Notes: a model not told the origin generated them from the sequence alone. 64,000 nt of DNA from Sphingobacteriales bacterium 46-32 (GCA_001898485.1 MKTY01000019.1:186001-250000), one strand, 5' to 3'. Counted from the stretch's first letter, positions 44,103 to 53,490 are shown. Program-made: numbers and translations.

Positions 44103-46076
44103 CTAATCTTCTATGCGGCGCAGTTTCAGGTTGGTAACGGGCGATACGATTAACGGGAACTTTTCGACAGTCACATTGGCCTGATCCAGCCCAAATCCAC
44201 GCTCTTCAGAAAGGCTGTGTTCCTTGAGCCAGAAATGAAACTTCATGATCACCCGCTCAATGAAGGGCAGCTCATTGTCCTGGCTCAGGTATTTCTCCAT
44301 TACCATAAACTGGAAGTCGCCAACGGTGTTGCTGCTGGCCAGACTTTCGTACCGGCTGATGATATTTACCTCCTTATTAGCAACGAGGTCTTCCACCACT
44401 TTACGGAACATCAGGTTGATGCGCGGCTCCATGCGGAATCCGAGACGGAAATCGATACGGATAATATCGTTGGGAATGATATGATCTACTTTATACTCGC
44501 AGGTATAGGGGTCATCCATCGTATCTACGTGTACAAACCAGTAAATGTCGGCCCGCTTGGGTTTTTTATTGAGAATGGAGTAAATGATCTTATGCTCAAT
44601 TTCCTTGGGGTTATTGGCACTGGTAAGATAGATCAGGTGAGTGGCATATTTGGGAACCGCCTTGTCGTTGCTGAGCTCCTGTATCTTGGGAATGTAATGC
44701 TCCATACGCACAAACTCCACATAGCGATTCTTGATCTTGCGGGCGCGGTACCATACATACATGACCAGAAACATAAGACCGCCTACCAGCAGGGTGATAT
44801 AACCACCATGCACAAATTTGTCCATGAGTGCCACAAAGTAGCCGATCTCAACAGCGAAGTAGCCGATCAGGAAAATGTAAATCCAGATCGAGCGTACACG
44901 CTGCAGCACCATATAATTGGCAAAGAGAATAGTAGTGGTCAGCATGGTCACAATAATGGCCAGACCATAGGCCGCTTCCATGTTGGAAGATTTTTGGAAA
45001 TAAAGAACCACCCCCACACAGCCTACATACAGCAGGGCGTTGATAGCAGGTATAAACAACTGGCCTTTCTCCTCTGATGGATAACGGATCTTCAGTTTGG
45101 GCCATAGGTTGAGGCGCATGGCTTCGCTGATAAGCGTAAAGGCTCCCGAGATCATGGCCTGGCTGGCAATAACGGCGGCAGTAGTGGCGATGACTACTCC
45201 AATGATGATAAACCACTCCGGCATCAGGTCATAAAAAGCATTGACGCCCATACTGCGTTTTACCTCGGCGGTAATATGCAGACCGGGGCGGTGCGAAAGC
45301 AGGTAGGCTCCCTGACCAAAATAGTTGATGAGCAGGCAGGTCTTAACATAAATCCAGCTCGTGCGGATATTGCCACGTCCGCAATGCCCCAGGTCACTAT
45401 ACAGTGCTTCGGCTCCCGTGGTACAGAGGAATACCGCTCCCAGCAACCAGAACCCTTCGGGATAATTTCGCAGGAATTCGATGGCATAGTGAGGGCTCAG
45501 TGCTTTAAAAATAGTCAGGTCGTCAAATACGTGGACTGCACCCAGTACGGCCAGCATGGTAAACCAGATAAACATGACCGGGCCAAACATCCGGCCTATG
45601 GAGGCTGTACCAAACTGTTGCAGGAAAAAGAATACAGATAATATACACAGTACTATGATCACTACCGTCTGTGTGGGCATGCCGCGCAGAGCTGGCAGCT
45701 CTTCCAAACCTTCGATGGCCGATGTGATAGAGATAGGAGGGGTGATGATACCATCGGCCAGCAATGCCGCCCCACCGATCATGGCCGGCAATACCAGCCA
45801 TTTCTTTCGCCGCCGCACCAGGGCATACAGGGCAAATGTGCCACCTTCACCCTTGTTATCTGCACGAAGTATGAGGATCACATATTTGATAGTGGTCTGC
45901 AGGGTGAGTGTCCAGATGATACAGGACAGGCTTCCCAGGATCAGCTCTTCACTGACCACCCGGTTGTTGATAATGGCATTGAATACATAGAGGGGGGAGG
46001 TACCGATGTCTCCGAAAATAATCCCCAAGGCAATGATAAGTCCTGCTGCGGTGACTTTATTGGTCGATGCTTTCAC
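44103..46076 (-). CDS. kup: Low-affinity potassium transporter Kup
   Basis: Kup is a K+:H+ symporter of the KUP/HAK/KT family in the cytoplasmic membrane. The 657-residue product has about twelve membrane segments in the first 440 residues, the family N-terminus GIIFGDIGTSPLYVFNAI and the GGTFALYALVRR loop, and a C-terminal cytoplasmic domain. Length is in the usual range. The start is GTG at 46076, about 50 bases after a predicted promoter (46134-46161). Confidence 0.95.
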   Translation of the reverse strand: MKASTNKVTAAGLIIALGIIFGDIGTSPLYVFNAIINNRVVSEELILGSLSCIIWTLTLQTTIKYVILILRADNKGEGGTFALYALVRRRKKWLVLPAMIGGAALLADGIITPPISITSAIEGLEELPALRGMPTQTVVIIVLCILSVFFFLQQFGTASIGRMFGPVMFIWFTMLAVLGAVHVFDDLTIFKALSPHYAIEFLRNYPEGFWLLGAVFLCTTGAEALYSDLGHCGRGNIRTSWIYVKTCLLINYFGQGAYLLSHRPGLHITAEVKRSMGVNAFYDLMPEWFIIIGVVIATTAAVIASQAMISGAFTLISEAMRLNLWPKLKIRYPSEEKGQLFIPAINALLYVGCVGVVLYFQKSSNMEAAYGLAIIVTMLTTTILFANYMVLQRVRSIWIYIFLIGYFAVEIGYFVALMDKFVHGGYITLLVGGLMFLVMYVWYRARKIKNRYVEFVRMEHYIPKIQELSNDKAVPKYATHLIYLTSANNPKEIEHKIIYSILNKKPKRADIYWFVHVDTMDDPYTCEYKVDHIIPNDIIRIDFRLGFRMEPRINLMFRKVVEDLVANKEVNIISRYESLASSNTVGDFQFMVMEKYLSQDNELPFIERVIMKFHFWLKEHSLSEERGFGLDQANVTVEKFPLIVSPVTNLKLRRIED

Positions 46077-46133
46077 TAGCTTATGTTAAGGTGTCCCGGA
46101 TACAGGTGTTTCAAACGCCTGGCCGCACGCCTG

Positions 46134-46161
46134 CAAAGGTATAGGCAAAACTACAATACAA
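46134..46161 (-). promoter_or_regulatory. Promoter of kup
   Basis: On the - strand, TTG (46161-46159) is followed after 17 bases by TACCTTTG (46141-46134), a full match to TAnnTTTG. It predicts a leader of about 50 bases for kup. Confidence 0.6.
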
Positions 46162-46266
46162 CGATCAGGCTGTTAAAAGATTGCGAACCGGCTCGCGGCG
46201 GGCAACTTTTTAATACTACCAACCGTTCATGTAATCTGGCGGAATGCTGCATCTTTACTAAACAAA

Positions 46267-46299
46267 TTTGTATCGTTTGCAGGGCATTCGGTAACTTTA
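46267..46299 (+). promoter_or_regulatory. Promoter of the secreted protein gene at 46322
   Basis: TTTG (46267-46270), a 21-base spacer, then TAACTTTA (46292-46299). The second box differs from TAnnTTTG only in its last base. It is divergent to the kup promoter in the same 245-base gap. Confidence 0.6.
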
Positions 46300-46321
46300 A
46301 AGAGTAAAAAATCAAATAATT

Positions 46322-47851
46322 ATGTTATCAGGCAGGGGATTCATAGCGGTGATCGGTTTGCTTTTTTGCGGCTTATCTGCATCGGGGCAGAAAATAGTGT
46401 ATTCGGAGCCCGAGAAAGATGACTCCCGCCGGCTCAATTTCGAAATAATCGGAAAAATGAATGGTAATTTTCTGATCTATAAAAGTGTACGTAACAAAAA
46501 CTGGATCGCCATTCTCGACAACGATATGAAGCAGATAGGCCGGGCTGAGCAGGATTACCTGCCAGACAATGACAAAGTGCTGAATGTCGACTTTTTTGCC
46601 TATCCCGATTTTGTGTACATGATTTACCAGTATCGCAAAAAGAATATCATCCACTGTGCTGCGGCCAAAATTGACGCCAATGGCAACAAGATCGGAGAGC
46701 TGATAGAACTCGATACCACCCAGGTTAATTTTGGTGCCGATAACCGGATATATTCGGTATTATCAAGTGAGGATAAAAGCAAGATCATGGTATTTAAGAT
46801 CAACAGCAAAAACAAGAAGCTGTACATGATCACTACTATGCTCATGGACCAGCAGCTCAGCCTTATTAAAAAAAGCCGCCTGGCTCTTGAAATGGAAGAC
46901 CGGGATGATCACCTGGGTGAGTTTCAGCTGGATAATGATGGCGACCTGGTTTTTTCCAAATTTGAGCGGATCAATAATGAAACTGTTTCAAATGCATTTT
47001 TCGTGGTAAAATATGCCCAGGCCGATTCCTTTGCCATGCGTCAGCTGCAGTCAGAAAAGATCTATTTTGATGAATTCAAGATCAAACCCGATAATTATAA
47101 TAAGCGCTATTTCATCACTTCTTTTTATTATAAACAGAAAAGAGGCAACACCGAAGGCTATTATTTCTATATCTGGGATAAGGTAAAAGGACAGCCGGTC
47201 AGAGAAGATACGGTCTCCTTTTCCGAAAACCTGCGCCGCGAAGCCAGGGGTAATGCCACCATTAAAACGGCTTTCAATGATCATTTTATCCGCAATCTGA
47301 TCATGCGGAGAGATGGCGGGTTTGTAATTGCCAGCGAATCTTTTTATACCACCTCCAGGGGTGTGGGCTGGAACCGCTGGAACTATATGTATGGTTCACC
47401 ATTTATGATGCGGCCGGGCGATTACTATTATTATTCACCCTATTATAATGGACTGGGACCCCGCAGCTGGTATGATAACAATCAGAATGTGCGCTACCAG
47501 GCTGATAATATTGTAATCACTTCTTTTAATGCCAATGGGCAAAAGGAATGGAATAGCGTGATCACCAAAGAACAGTATGATGACCAGGGTGAAGACCGGT
47601 TGTCTTACCAGATCATGAATACCGGTGGCGAGATTCACTTTATTTTCAATAACCCTGAGCGACGCGCGCTCCTGCTAAATGATTTTTCGCTTCTGCCTGA
47701 TGGAAAGATTGAGCGCAACCCTACCATGAAGAACCTGGAACGCGGCTACGAGTTCATGCCGCGGTATGCCAAACAGGTAGGTGCCCGGCAAATGATCATT
47801 CCGTGTTTATACAGGAATTATATTTGCTTCGCAAAACTGGAATATAATTAA
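46322..47851 (+). CDS. Secreted protein of unknown function
   Basis: The 509-residue product has a signal peptide (about 1-23, ending SASGQ) and a mature region rich in short beta-strand-like segments with many Asp, Asn, Tyr and Lys (for instance YYYYSPYYNGLG near residue 375). The alternation suggests a beta-propeller-like fold, but I recognise no family motif. It lies 27 bases upstream of a DUF6427 membrane protein gene on the same strand, so the two may function together at the envelope. Confidence 0.7.
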   Translation: MLSGRGFIAVIGLLFCGLSASGQKIVYSEPEKDDSRRLNFEIIGKMNGNFLIYKSVRNKNWIAILDNDMKQIGRAEQDYLPDNDKVLNVDFFAYPDFVYMIYQYRKKNIIHCAAAKIDANGNKIGELIELDTTQVNFGADNRIYSVLSSEDKSKIMVFKINSKNKKLYMITTMLMDQQLSLIKKSRLALEMEDRDDHLGEFQLDNDGDLVFSKFERINNETVSNAFFVVKYAQADSFAMRQLQSEKIYFDEFKIKPDNYNKRYFITSFYYKQKRGNTEGYYFYIWDKVKGQPVREDTVSFSENLRREARGNATIKTAFNDHFIRNLIMRRDGGFVIASESFYTTSRGVGWNRWNYMYGSPFMMRPGDYYYYSPYYNGLGPRSWYDNNQNVRYQADNIVITSFNANGQKEWNSVITKEQYDDQGEDRLSYQIMNTGGEIHFIFNNPERRALLLNDFSLLPDGKIERNPTMKNLERGYEFMPRYAKQVGARQMIIPCLYRNYICFAKLEYN

Positions 47852-47878
47852 AACCAACACCATCAACATCCATTATCC

Positions 47879-48868
47879 GTGACAGGGATTTTCAAACAAA
47901 AAAATCCGGCCAACCTGCTGTTCCTGCTGCTTGGCGGCATACTGCTGAAGCTTCCCATGTTTACAGAGCCAAAGCAGCCGGTAGCCAGGGATGCCGATGG
48001 CATTTTGTACCGGGGTATCCTGCATGTGCTGGAGCCGGCGGGTAAAGCCATGCCCCTGTTTTTCCCGATTCTTTGCTTTGCTTTTTTATTTATTCAGGCC
48101 ATTGTGCTCACCCGGTTTATCAATAATCAGCGTATGATGACCAAACCCAGCTATTTGCCGGGAATGGCTTACCTGCTGCTCACCTCGCTGATGCCCGAAT
48201 GGAATGTGTTTTCGGCACCGTTACTGATCAACAGTATTTTACTTTTTATTTTATCGAATCTGTTTTCGATCTATAATCAACCCAATGCCAAAGGAGCCAT
48301 CTTCAATATTGGTGTGGCACTGGGCCTGGCCAGCTTCCTGCTCATATCTTCCCTCACTTTTATTGTCTGGATTCTGCTGGCCCTGGCAATAATGCGTCCC
48401 TTCCGGCTCAATGAATGGATGATTTGCCTGCTGGGTATCACCACGCCATTCTATTTTTATGCGATCTATACGGTAATGGATGGGGTATGGAACTGGCAGG
48501 AGTTTGTGCCGCATATTACCCTGGGCATGCCTTCTCTTAAACAATCGGTATGGCTGGCCGGCAGTCTCTCGCTGATCCTGATTCCGTTTTTAAGCGGTGG
48601 CTATTATGTACAGGAAAACCTGCGCCGGATGCTCATCAATGTACGCAAAGGCTGGAGCCTCCTGCTGCTCTACCTCCTGGCAGCCCTGCTTTTACCTTTC
48701 GTAAATACCAGCGAAACCTTCGAAAACTGGATCATGGCCATCGTGCCCATGGCCGCCTTTCATAGCTGCACCTACTTCTACTCCAACTGGCGTTTTTACC
48801 CAACGCTGCTTTTCTGGGGCACCGTTGCTTTTGTAATAGCCTATCAGCAGGTGGGGCCGGGGTGGTGA
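47879..48868 (+). CDS. DUF6427-type integral membrane protein
   Basis: This 329-residue protein has about nine hydrophobic segments and matches the layout of DUF6427, a family restricted to Bacteroidota, in its N-terminal GIFKQKNPANLLFLLLGG start and the MRPFRLNEW loop. Function unknown. The start is GTG at 47879. It follows the secreted protein gene by 27 bases, probably in one transcript, and its stop is followed at once by a nonamer array. Confidence 0.8.
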   Translation: MTGIFKQKNPANLLFLLLGGILLKLPMFTEPKQPVARDADGILYRGILHVLEPAGKAMPLFFPILCFAFLFIQAIVLTRFINNQRMMTKPSYLPGMAYLLLTSLMPEWNVFSAPLLINSILLFILSNLFSIYNQPNAKGAIFNIGVALGLASFLLISSLTFIVWILLALAIMRPFRLNEWMICLLGITTPFYFYAIYTVMDGVWNWQEFVPHITLGMPSLKQSVWLAGSLSLILIPFLSGGYYVQENLRRMLINVRKGWSLLLLYLLAALLLPFVNTSETFENWIMAIVPMAAFHSCTYFYSNWRFYPTLLFWGTVAFVIAYQQVGPGW

Positions 48869-49030
48869 AAAGTATAAAAGTATAAAGGTATAAAGGTTTA
48901 AAGGGTTTAAGGAGTTTAAAGAGTTTAAAGGGAGCATCAGCACATCAGCACATTAGCACATCAGCACATTTCATAAGCAACAGGTCTTTTCCCCCTCACT
49001 TATTACTTAAAACTTATTACTTATAACTCT
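48869..49030 (+). repeat. Mixed nonamer, octamer and heptamer array
   Basis: Nonamer units (GTATAAAG, GTTTAAAG) occupy 48869-48934, octamers (CAGCACAT/TAGCACAT) 48938-48969, and heptamers of the ACTTATT type 48998-49030. It lies between the DUF6427 stop and purQ and brings three of the window's repeat families together. Confidence 0.85.
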
Positions 49031-49036
49031 CTTTCC

Positions 49037-49044
49037 TATCTTTG
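49037..49044 (+). promoter_or_regulatory. Promoter box of purQ (TATCTTTG)
   Basis: TATCTTTG fits TAnnTTTG and lies 27 bases before the purQ ATG. It includes an ATG-free alternative start region (49042), which is therefore upstream of the transcript start. No TTG box at the expected distance. Confidence 0.45.
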
Positions 49045-49071
49045 CTTTTTCCATCTAAACACTCTACAAAT

Positions 49072-49749
49072 ATGAAGTTTGGCGTAGTCGTTTTTCCGGG
49101 TTCCAATTGTGATCGTGACATGTATGATGCGCTTAAGTACGATCTGGGTCAGGATGTCAGCATGCTCTGGCATAAAGACCGGGATCTGAGCCAGTTCAGC
49201 ACCAGCGACTGTATCATACTGCCCGGCGGATTCTCTTATGGCGACTACCTGCGCTGTGGCGCCATTGCCCGCTTCAGCCCCATGATGCAGAGTGTAATAG
49301 AATTTGCCAATGCCGGCGGTAAAGTACTGGGAGTATGTAACGGATTCCAGATTCTTTGCGAGGCCGGATTATTGCCTGGCGCTCTGCTACGCAATGCCAA
49401 TCAACAGTTTGTCTGCAAAAACGTCTATATCAAAAATCAGCAGGACCAGGTTTTCATGATCCCCGTGGCACATGGCGAAGGTCGTTACTATGCGGATGAA
49501 GCCACACTTGACCAGCTGGAAGCCAACGGACAGATCATTTTCCGCTATTGCGATGAGAATGGCCTGCTTACAGCCGACTCAAACCCTAACGGAACAATCA
49601 GACACATTGCAGGAATATGCAATGCAAAACGTAATGTATTTGGTATGATGCCACACCCCGAGCGTGCCTGCTCCGGCGTACTGGGTAATACAGATGGTCG
49701 TACCATCATCGAATCTATGCTGATGGCCAGTGAGTTAGCCCCTGTTTAA
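49072..49749 (+). CDS. purQ: Phosphoribosylformylglycinamidine synthase subunit PurQ
   Basis: PurQ is the glutaminase subunit that supplies ammonia for the fourth step of purine synthesis, working with PurS and PurL. The 225-residue product is a class I amidotransferase with nucleophile Cys in GVCNGFQ, and His and Glu in PHPER near the C-terminus. The start at ATG 49072 ([16 protein letters not shown]) matches the family N-terminus; the frame is open 30 bases further upstream but that region holds the promoter. PurL and PurS are not in this window. Confidence 0.95.
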   Translation: MKFGVVVFPGSNCDRDMYDALKYDLGQDVSMLWHKDRDLSQFSTSDCIILPGGFSYGDYLRCGAIARFSPMMQSVIEFANAGGKVLGVCNGFQILCEAGLLPGALLRNANQQFVCKNVYIKNQQDQVFMIPVAHGEGRYYADEATLDQLEANGQIIFRYCDENGLLTADSNPNGTIRHIAGICNAKRNVFGMMPHPERACSGVLGNTDGRTIIESMLMASELAPV

Positions 49750-49892
49750 AAGGTAAAAACAGGGATCGGCCGGTTCTATTCAGCCATTCATCCTTTAACT
49801 CCCTGCCAGTTGCGGCAACCGATTAATTTTAACAGACAGATGCCGACTAAATTGACTTTTTTTGCGTCTGTTACTCTATAAAGAAATCGACT

Positions 49893-50345
49893 ATGAAGAA
49901 AATAACTGTTCTGGCTCTCATTTTAGTAAGTGTACTGACCGTACAGGCCCAGGTAGACCCGGTGAAATGGACATTTACCGCTAAAAAAACCGGCGACAAA
50001 ACCTATGAGCTGCATATGACAGCCACCATGCAATCTGGCTGGCACCTGTATTCCCAAACACAGCCCGAAGACGCTATCATTGAACCTACCGGTTTTTCTA
50101 TCACCAATAACCCCCTTTATACGCTCGATGGCAAAGTGAAAGAAGTGGGTAAAATGGAAAAATTTCATGATAAGAAACTGCAGATATCTGCTCACCAGTA
50201 TTCCGGTAAAGTAGATTTTGTACAGGTGGTAAAACTAAAAGGAAACGCAAAGACAAATATCAGCGGCGTGGTGGAGTATCAGACCTGTAATGATGAACGT
50301 TGTCTGCCCGTTAAAAAAGTGAACTTCAGTGTAGCGCTTAACTAA
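49893..50345 (+). CDS. Stand-alone DsbD N-terminal-type periplasmic domain
   Basis: The 150-residue protein has a signal peptide (about 1-19) and a domain like the N-terminal immunoglobulin-fold domain of DsbD (cytochrome c biogenesis/thiol-disulfide interchange). A WHLYSQTQPED segment is shared with the next gene. It keeps the redox pair, Cys132 and Cys137, in the YQTCNDERC segment. It probably passes electrons from the DsbD membrane core to periplasmic substrates. A terminator separates it from the dsbD-type gene, so expression levels may differ. Confidence 0.82.
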   Translation: MKKITVLALILVSVLTVQAQVDPVKWTFTAKKTGDKTYELHMTATMQSGWHLYSQTQPEDAIIEPTGFSITNNPLYTLDGKVKEVGKMEKFHDKKLQISAHQYSGKVDFVQVVKLKGNAKTNISGVVEYQTCNDERCLPVKKVNFSVALN

Positions 50346-50372
50346 GCAAGTAATTATCTGTTATCAGAAAAG

Positions 50373-50402
50373 CGAGTTCTTTATACGGGAACTCGTTTTT
50401 TA
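50373..50402 (+). terminator. Terminator between the two DsbD-type genes
   Basis: CGAGTTC (50373-50379) pairs with GAACTCG (50389-50395) and is followed by six T residues. It lies 28 bases after the first gene's stop and 18 bases before the second gene's ATG, so it may reduce read-through into the second. Confidence 0.82.
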
Positions 50403-50419
50403 TAAATACCCTTAGCATC

Positions 50420-52357
50420 ATGGCTCTCTTCCATCGGCTCTTCGTTGTTATCTGCATATTGGCAATTGGCCTGACGAGTGTTAACGCACAGGACAGTACA
50501 GGTGCACTGCCCGGCTGGGTAGTAAAGGCACAAAAAACCGGTGAAGGAAAATATGAACTGCAGTTTTCATTACCGGCCATACAAGGCTGGCAACTGTATG
50601 CCCCCGTACAACCTGTGCCTGATCTCAATACCACTGAGCTGCAACTCGAAGACAGCAGTGTGCAGGTACAGTTACCTTTTATCAACCAGGGACAGCCCCA
50701 CACACTGAATAGCGACCTGTTTGGCAGCCAGGTTACCGTATACGAAAAAGAAGCTTCCTGGAAAGTCAATATCGGGTTTCGTAATACCGTGCCGCAGCGG
50801 CTCAAGGGTAGCATGAGTTACAGCTATGGCAAGAAAGATGAGTTTTATACCGCCCGTCTTCCTTTTACCGTAGAACTCGAAGGTGGTGTGGCATCCGGTA
50901 TCCGTATTCATATACCTACCATTGACATCAACAATCCCGTAGCCGATTGTGGCGATACCGTGAGCAAGGACAGTTCTTATTTCACCATATTTATCCTGGG
51001 TTTTCTCGGTGGATTGATCGCACTTTTTACGCCCTGCGTATTTCCCATGATACCGCTCACCGTTTCATTTTTTACCAAGAAAAGCGGAGGCGCTTCCAAA
51101 GGAGTGGGCAGTGCATTGATGTATGGTTTCTTTATTTTCCTGATATATATTCTTATCACCATACCTTTTCATATTGCCGGTAAAACAGATGCTGATATCT
51201 TCAACAACATCTCGACCAATGTATGGCTCAACCTGCTCTTCTTTGTGATCTTTGTGGCTTTTGCACTTTCGTTCTTTGGTCTGTATGAGCTGAGCCTGCC
51301 ATCAGGCATTGCCAACAAAGCAGATTCAAAGTCGGGACTTGGTAATGTGGCCGGTATATTTTTTATGGCGCTTACACTGGCCATTGTATCATTCTCCTGC
51401 ACCGGTCCCATCCTGGGCACATTACTGGCCAGTGTGGCAGATGGCGGGGCCTGGCCGCTTACCATCGGTGCTGCCGGTTTTGGCCTTGCACTGGGACTTC
51501 CTTTTGCGCTCTTTGCCCTGTTTCCGCGCTGGCTGCAGGCTATTCCCAAATCAGGGGGATGGATGACAGACCTGAAAGTCGTACTCGGTTTTGTAGAATT
51601 GGCCCTCGCTGTAAAATTCCTGGCCAATGCCGATAACGTACAGCAGTGGGGCATCCTGAAACGCGAAGTTTTCTTTGCCGCCTGGATCATTATTGGTTTT
51701 GCCATTGTAGCCTATCTGATGGGCTGGCTGCGCATTGGGCATAGTACCAAACCCAAAAAGATCAGGGGCATCCGTCTGTTCTTTGTAATACTGTTTTCGG
51801 CCGTTACGCTCTACCTGATTCCCGGGGTGACGAATACCCGCTGGGCCAAACTGGGCCTTATCAGCGGTTTCCCGCCACCCACCTGTTACAGTCTGTATGC
51901 CAACCCGGTCAATTGCGAAAAACCATTGCTCGATTATGAGGAGGCTCTCGCACTGGCCCGCAAGACGAATAAGCCGGTGCTGATCGATTTTACCGGATGG
52001 GCCTGCGTCAACTGCCGGCGCATGGAAGAAAATGTATGGACCAATCCCGAAGTAGAACGGCTCATGAAAGAAGAGTTTGTGCTGGTATCGCTGTATGTTG
52101 ACGAACGGACCAAGTTACCCGCCAGTCAGCGTACCGTACATACCATGAAGAACGGCAGCGAAAAATCTATTATTACGATTGGTGACCGGTGGACGGCTTT
52201 TCAGCTCGAAAATTTTGAAGCAACCGCGCAACCGCAATATGCTATAGTAAGCCCCGATGAAAAAGCGCTTACCAAAACAAAATTCTATACAGATAATCCC
52301 AAAGAATTTGCCGCCTGGCTGGAGTGTGGGCTGAAAGCACACAAAGAAAGAAAATGA
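50420..52357 (+). CDS. DsbD-type thiol:disulfide interchange protein
   Basis: DsbD carries reducing power from cytoplasmic thioredoxin across the inner membrane. The 645-residue protein has a signal peptide (about 1-24), an N-terminal Ig-like domain (about 30-155), about eight membrane segments (about 190-475) with the two core Cys in LFTPCVFP and VSFSCTGP, and a C-terminal thioredoxin domain with CVNC near residue 532. The N-terminal domain has lost the Cys pair seen in the neighbour at 49893; Tyr136 and Glu141 align with them. A composite repeat starts 3 bases after its stop. Confidence 0.9.
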   Translation: MALFHRLFVVICILAIGLTSVNAQDSTGALPGWVVKAQKTGEGKYELQFSLPAIQGWQLYAPVQPVPDLNTTELQLEDSSVQVQLPFINQGQPHTLNSDLFGSQVTVYEKEASWKVNIGFRNTVPQRLKGSMSYSYGKKDEFYTARLPFTVELEGGVASGIRIHIPTIDINNPVADCGDTVSKDSSYFTIFILGFLGGLIALFTPCVFPMIPLTVSFFTKKSGGASKGVGSALMYGFFIFLIYILITIPFHIAGKTDADIFNNISTNVWLNLLFFVIFVAFALSFFGLYELSLPSGIANKADSKSGLGNVAGIFFMALTLAIVSFSCTGPILGTLLASVADGGAWPLTIGAAGFGLALGLPFALFALFPRWLQAIPKSGGWMTDLKVVLGFVELALAVKFLANADNVQQWGILKREVFFAAWIIIGFAIVAYLMGWLRIGHSTKPKKIRGIRLFFVILFSAVTLYLIPGVTNTRWAKLGLISGFPPPTCYSLYANPVNCEKPLLDYEEALALARKTNKPVLIDFTGWACVNCRRMEENVWTNPEVERLMKEEFVLVSLYVDERTKLPASQRTVHTMKNGSEKSIITIGDRWTAFQLENFEATAQPQYAIVSPDEKALTKTKFYTDNPKEFAAWLECGLKAHKERK

Positions 52358-52359
52358 TG

Positions 52360-52467
52360 TGCTGATGGCGTGGTTCAAAGAGTATAAAGGGTATAAAGAG
52401 TTTAAAGGACTTTCTTACTGTTAACTGTCCACTATTTACTGTCAACTACATTAGCACATCAGCAAAT
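52360..52467 (+). repeat. Composite intergenic repeat, copy 3
   Basis: It starts with the same 39 bases as copy 1 (38012-38050): the TGCTGATGGCGTGGTTCAAA leader and GAGTATAAA units. A shorter nonamer run, four heptamers with CTATTTA in third place, and YAGCACAT octamers follow. It lies behind the dsbD-type stop, in the sense direction. Confidence 0.88.
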
Positions 52468-52468
52468 T

Positions 52469-52500
52469 AAAAAAAATGGCCGCCTCAAAAAGAAGCGGCC
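52469..52500 (-). terminator. Terminator of the small RNA / sigma gene transcript
   Basis: GGCCGC (52478-52483) pairs with GCGGCC (52495-52500); on the - strand the stem is followed by A and eight T residues. It is the end of anything transcribed leftwards from the ECF sigma gene or from the internal promoter at 52640-52670. Confidence 0.85.
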
Positions 52501-52633
52501 AGTTAGGTGTCATTCTGTAAAAGCCTTCCGCCTAATTCCACCAAAACAGCGCCTGGTGGGGCAAGCAGGGAAAATTCTTTTATAACAGAACTTTCAGACG
52601 CGGATGGAGATACAGAATGACAATATCTTCATC
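52478..52633 (-). ncRNA. Probable structured small RNA, 6S-like
   Basis: The - strand has a promoter (52640-52670), then an RNA-like segment, then a terminator (52469-52500), with no open frame. The core spans 52509-52621: GTCATTCTGTA at its 5' end pairs perfectly over 11 bp with TACAGAATGAC at its 3' end. Inside are CC/GG and TCCGC/GCGGA pairs, a large asymmetric bubble, and a terminal hairpin CCACC/GGTGG. A closing stem, central bubble and apical stem is the layout of 6S RNA, the RNA polymerase regulator; a 6S-Flavo class is known in Bacteroidota. The structure is read directly; the 6S identity is inferred. Ends are estimated from the promoter and terminator. Confidence 0.6.
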
Positions 52634-52639
52634 AGGGCG

Positions 52640-52670
52640 CAAATATAAACGATTGTTAGTTAAAGTGCAA
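52640..52670 (-). promoter_or_regulatory. Promoter of the 6S-like RNA
   Basis: On the - strand, TTG (52670-52668) is followed after exactly 20 bases by TATATTTG (52647-52640), a full match to TTG-N20-TAnnTTTG. The TTG lies inside the last codons of the ECF sigma gene. It predicts a transcript start near 52633. Confidence 0.72.
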
Positions 52671-53241
52671 TTTGTTTTTGCACCATCAGCTTGCGCAAAT
52701 TAATCAATCCGTAACGCATGCGTCCCAAAGCAGTGTTAATACTGCAGTTGGTGGCGGCAGCAATTTCTTTAAAGCTCATATCGGCATAATGGCGCAGGAT
52801 GATCACTTCCCGTTGATCTTCGGGCAGACGATCCAGCATCTCACGTACGCGGTTATGGCTTTGACGTTTCATCATACTCACTTCTGCACTGTCTTCGGCA
52901 AAATTGAGTACTTCGAAAATGTCTTTGTCCTCGCTGTTGCGGATGGTAGGTGTGCGTTTTACTTTGCGGAAATGGTCTACACACAGGTTGTGTGCGATAC
53001 GCATAGCCCAGGGGAGAAATTTTCCCTCCTCCGTGTAGCGGCCACTACGCATGGTGTCAATAATCCGGATAAAAACATCCTGAAAAATGTCTTCGGCCAG
53101 ATATTTGTCCTTGACCAGAAAAAGAATGGATGTGTACAGTTTGTCCTTATGGCGAAGTACGAGGGCTTCCAAAGCCTCGAGATTGCCATCCATGAAAAGA
53201 TGAATTAATTCATGGTCGGTTTTTTTGACAAAAGCTTTCAT
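52660..53241 (-). CDS. ECF-type RNA polymerase sigma factor (RpoE-like)
   Basis: The 193-residue protein has region 2 (about 20-95, with DIFQDVFIRIIDTM and LPWAMRIAHNLCVDHFRK) and region 4 (about 130-185, with LPEDQREVIILRHYADMSFKEIAAATN and INTALGRMRYGL). It is a close match to the general ECF factors found in many Bacteroidota. No anti-sigma gene lies next to it; instead its 3' end carries the promoter of a probable small RNA. An AGGAG element lies 5 bases upstream of the ATG at 53241. Confidence 0.94.
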   Translation of the reverse strand: MKAFVKKTDHELIHLFMDGNLEALEALVLRHKDKLYTSILFLVKDKYLAEDIFQDVFIRIIDTMRSGRYTEEGKFLPWAMRIAHNLCVDHFRKVKRTPTIRNSEDKDIFEVLNFAEDSAEVSMMKRQSHNRVREMLDRLPEDQREVIILRHYADMSFKEIAAATNCSINTALGRMRYGLINLRKLMVQKQIAL

Positions 53242-53490
53242 AATACTCCTACAGTTTAGGTGGTTGAATGGATATTGGTTACAGTAAATACGAAAAAGTA
53301 ATCGGTAAAAAGTGTAGAGGTATTATGCGATAGGCGGGGTGGTTTTTTGGTTATTCATTTTTAATTGGATATTGTGCAATAAAAATAAACCTTTTGACGA
53401 TACCACCAAACAATCGCAGTCCGGAGGGGTTAATATTCTTGTAAAAAAAATGTTAAGGATATCGCCTGAAGTTTAAGAGTGATAAGGCTT

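Noticed and set aside
46083-46307. 74-codon open frame between kup and the secreted protein gene
   Set aside because: It overlaps both divergent promoters, has no ribosome site and its composition is not protein-like.
52509-52621. Possible miniature transposable element, because of its 11-bp terminal inverted repeats
   Set aside because: No target-site duplication flanks it, and a promoter and terminator fit around it as an RNA gene.
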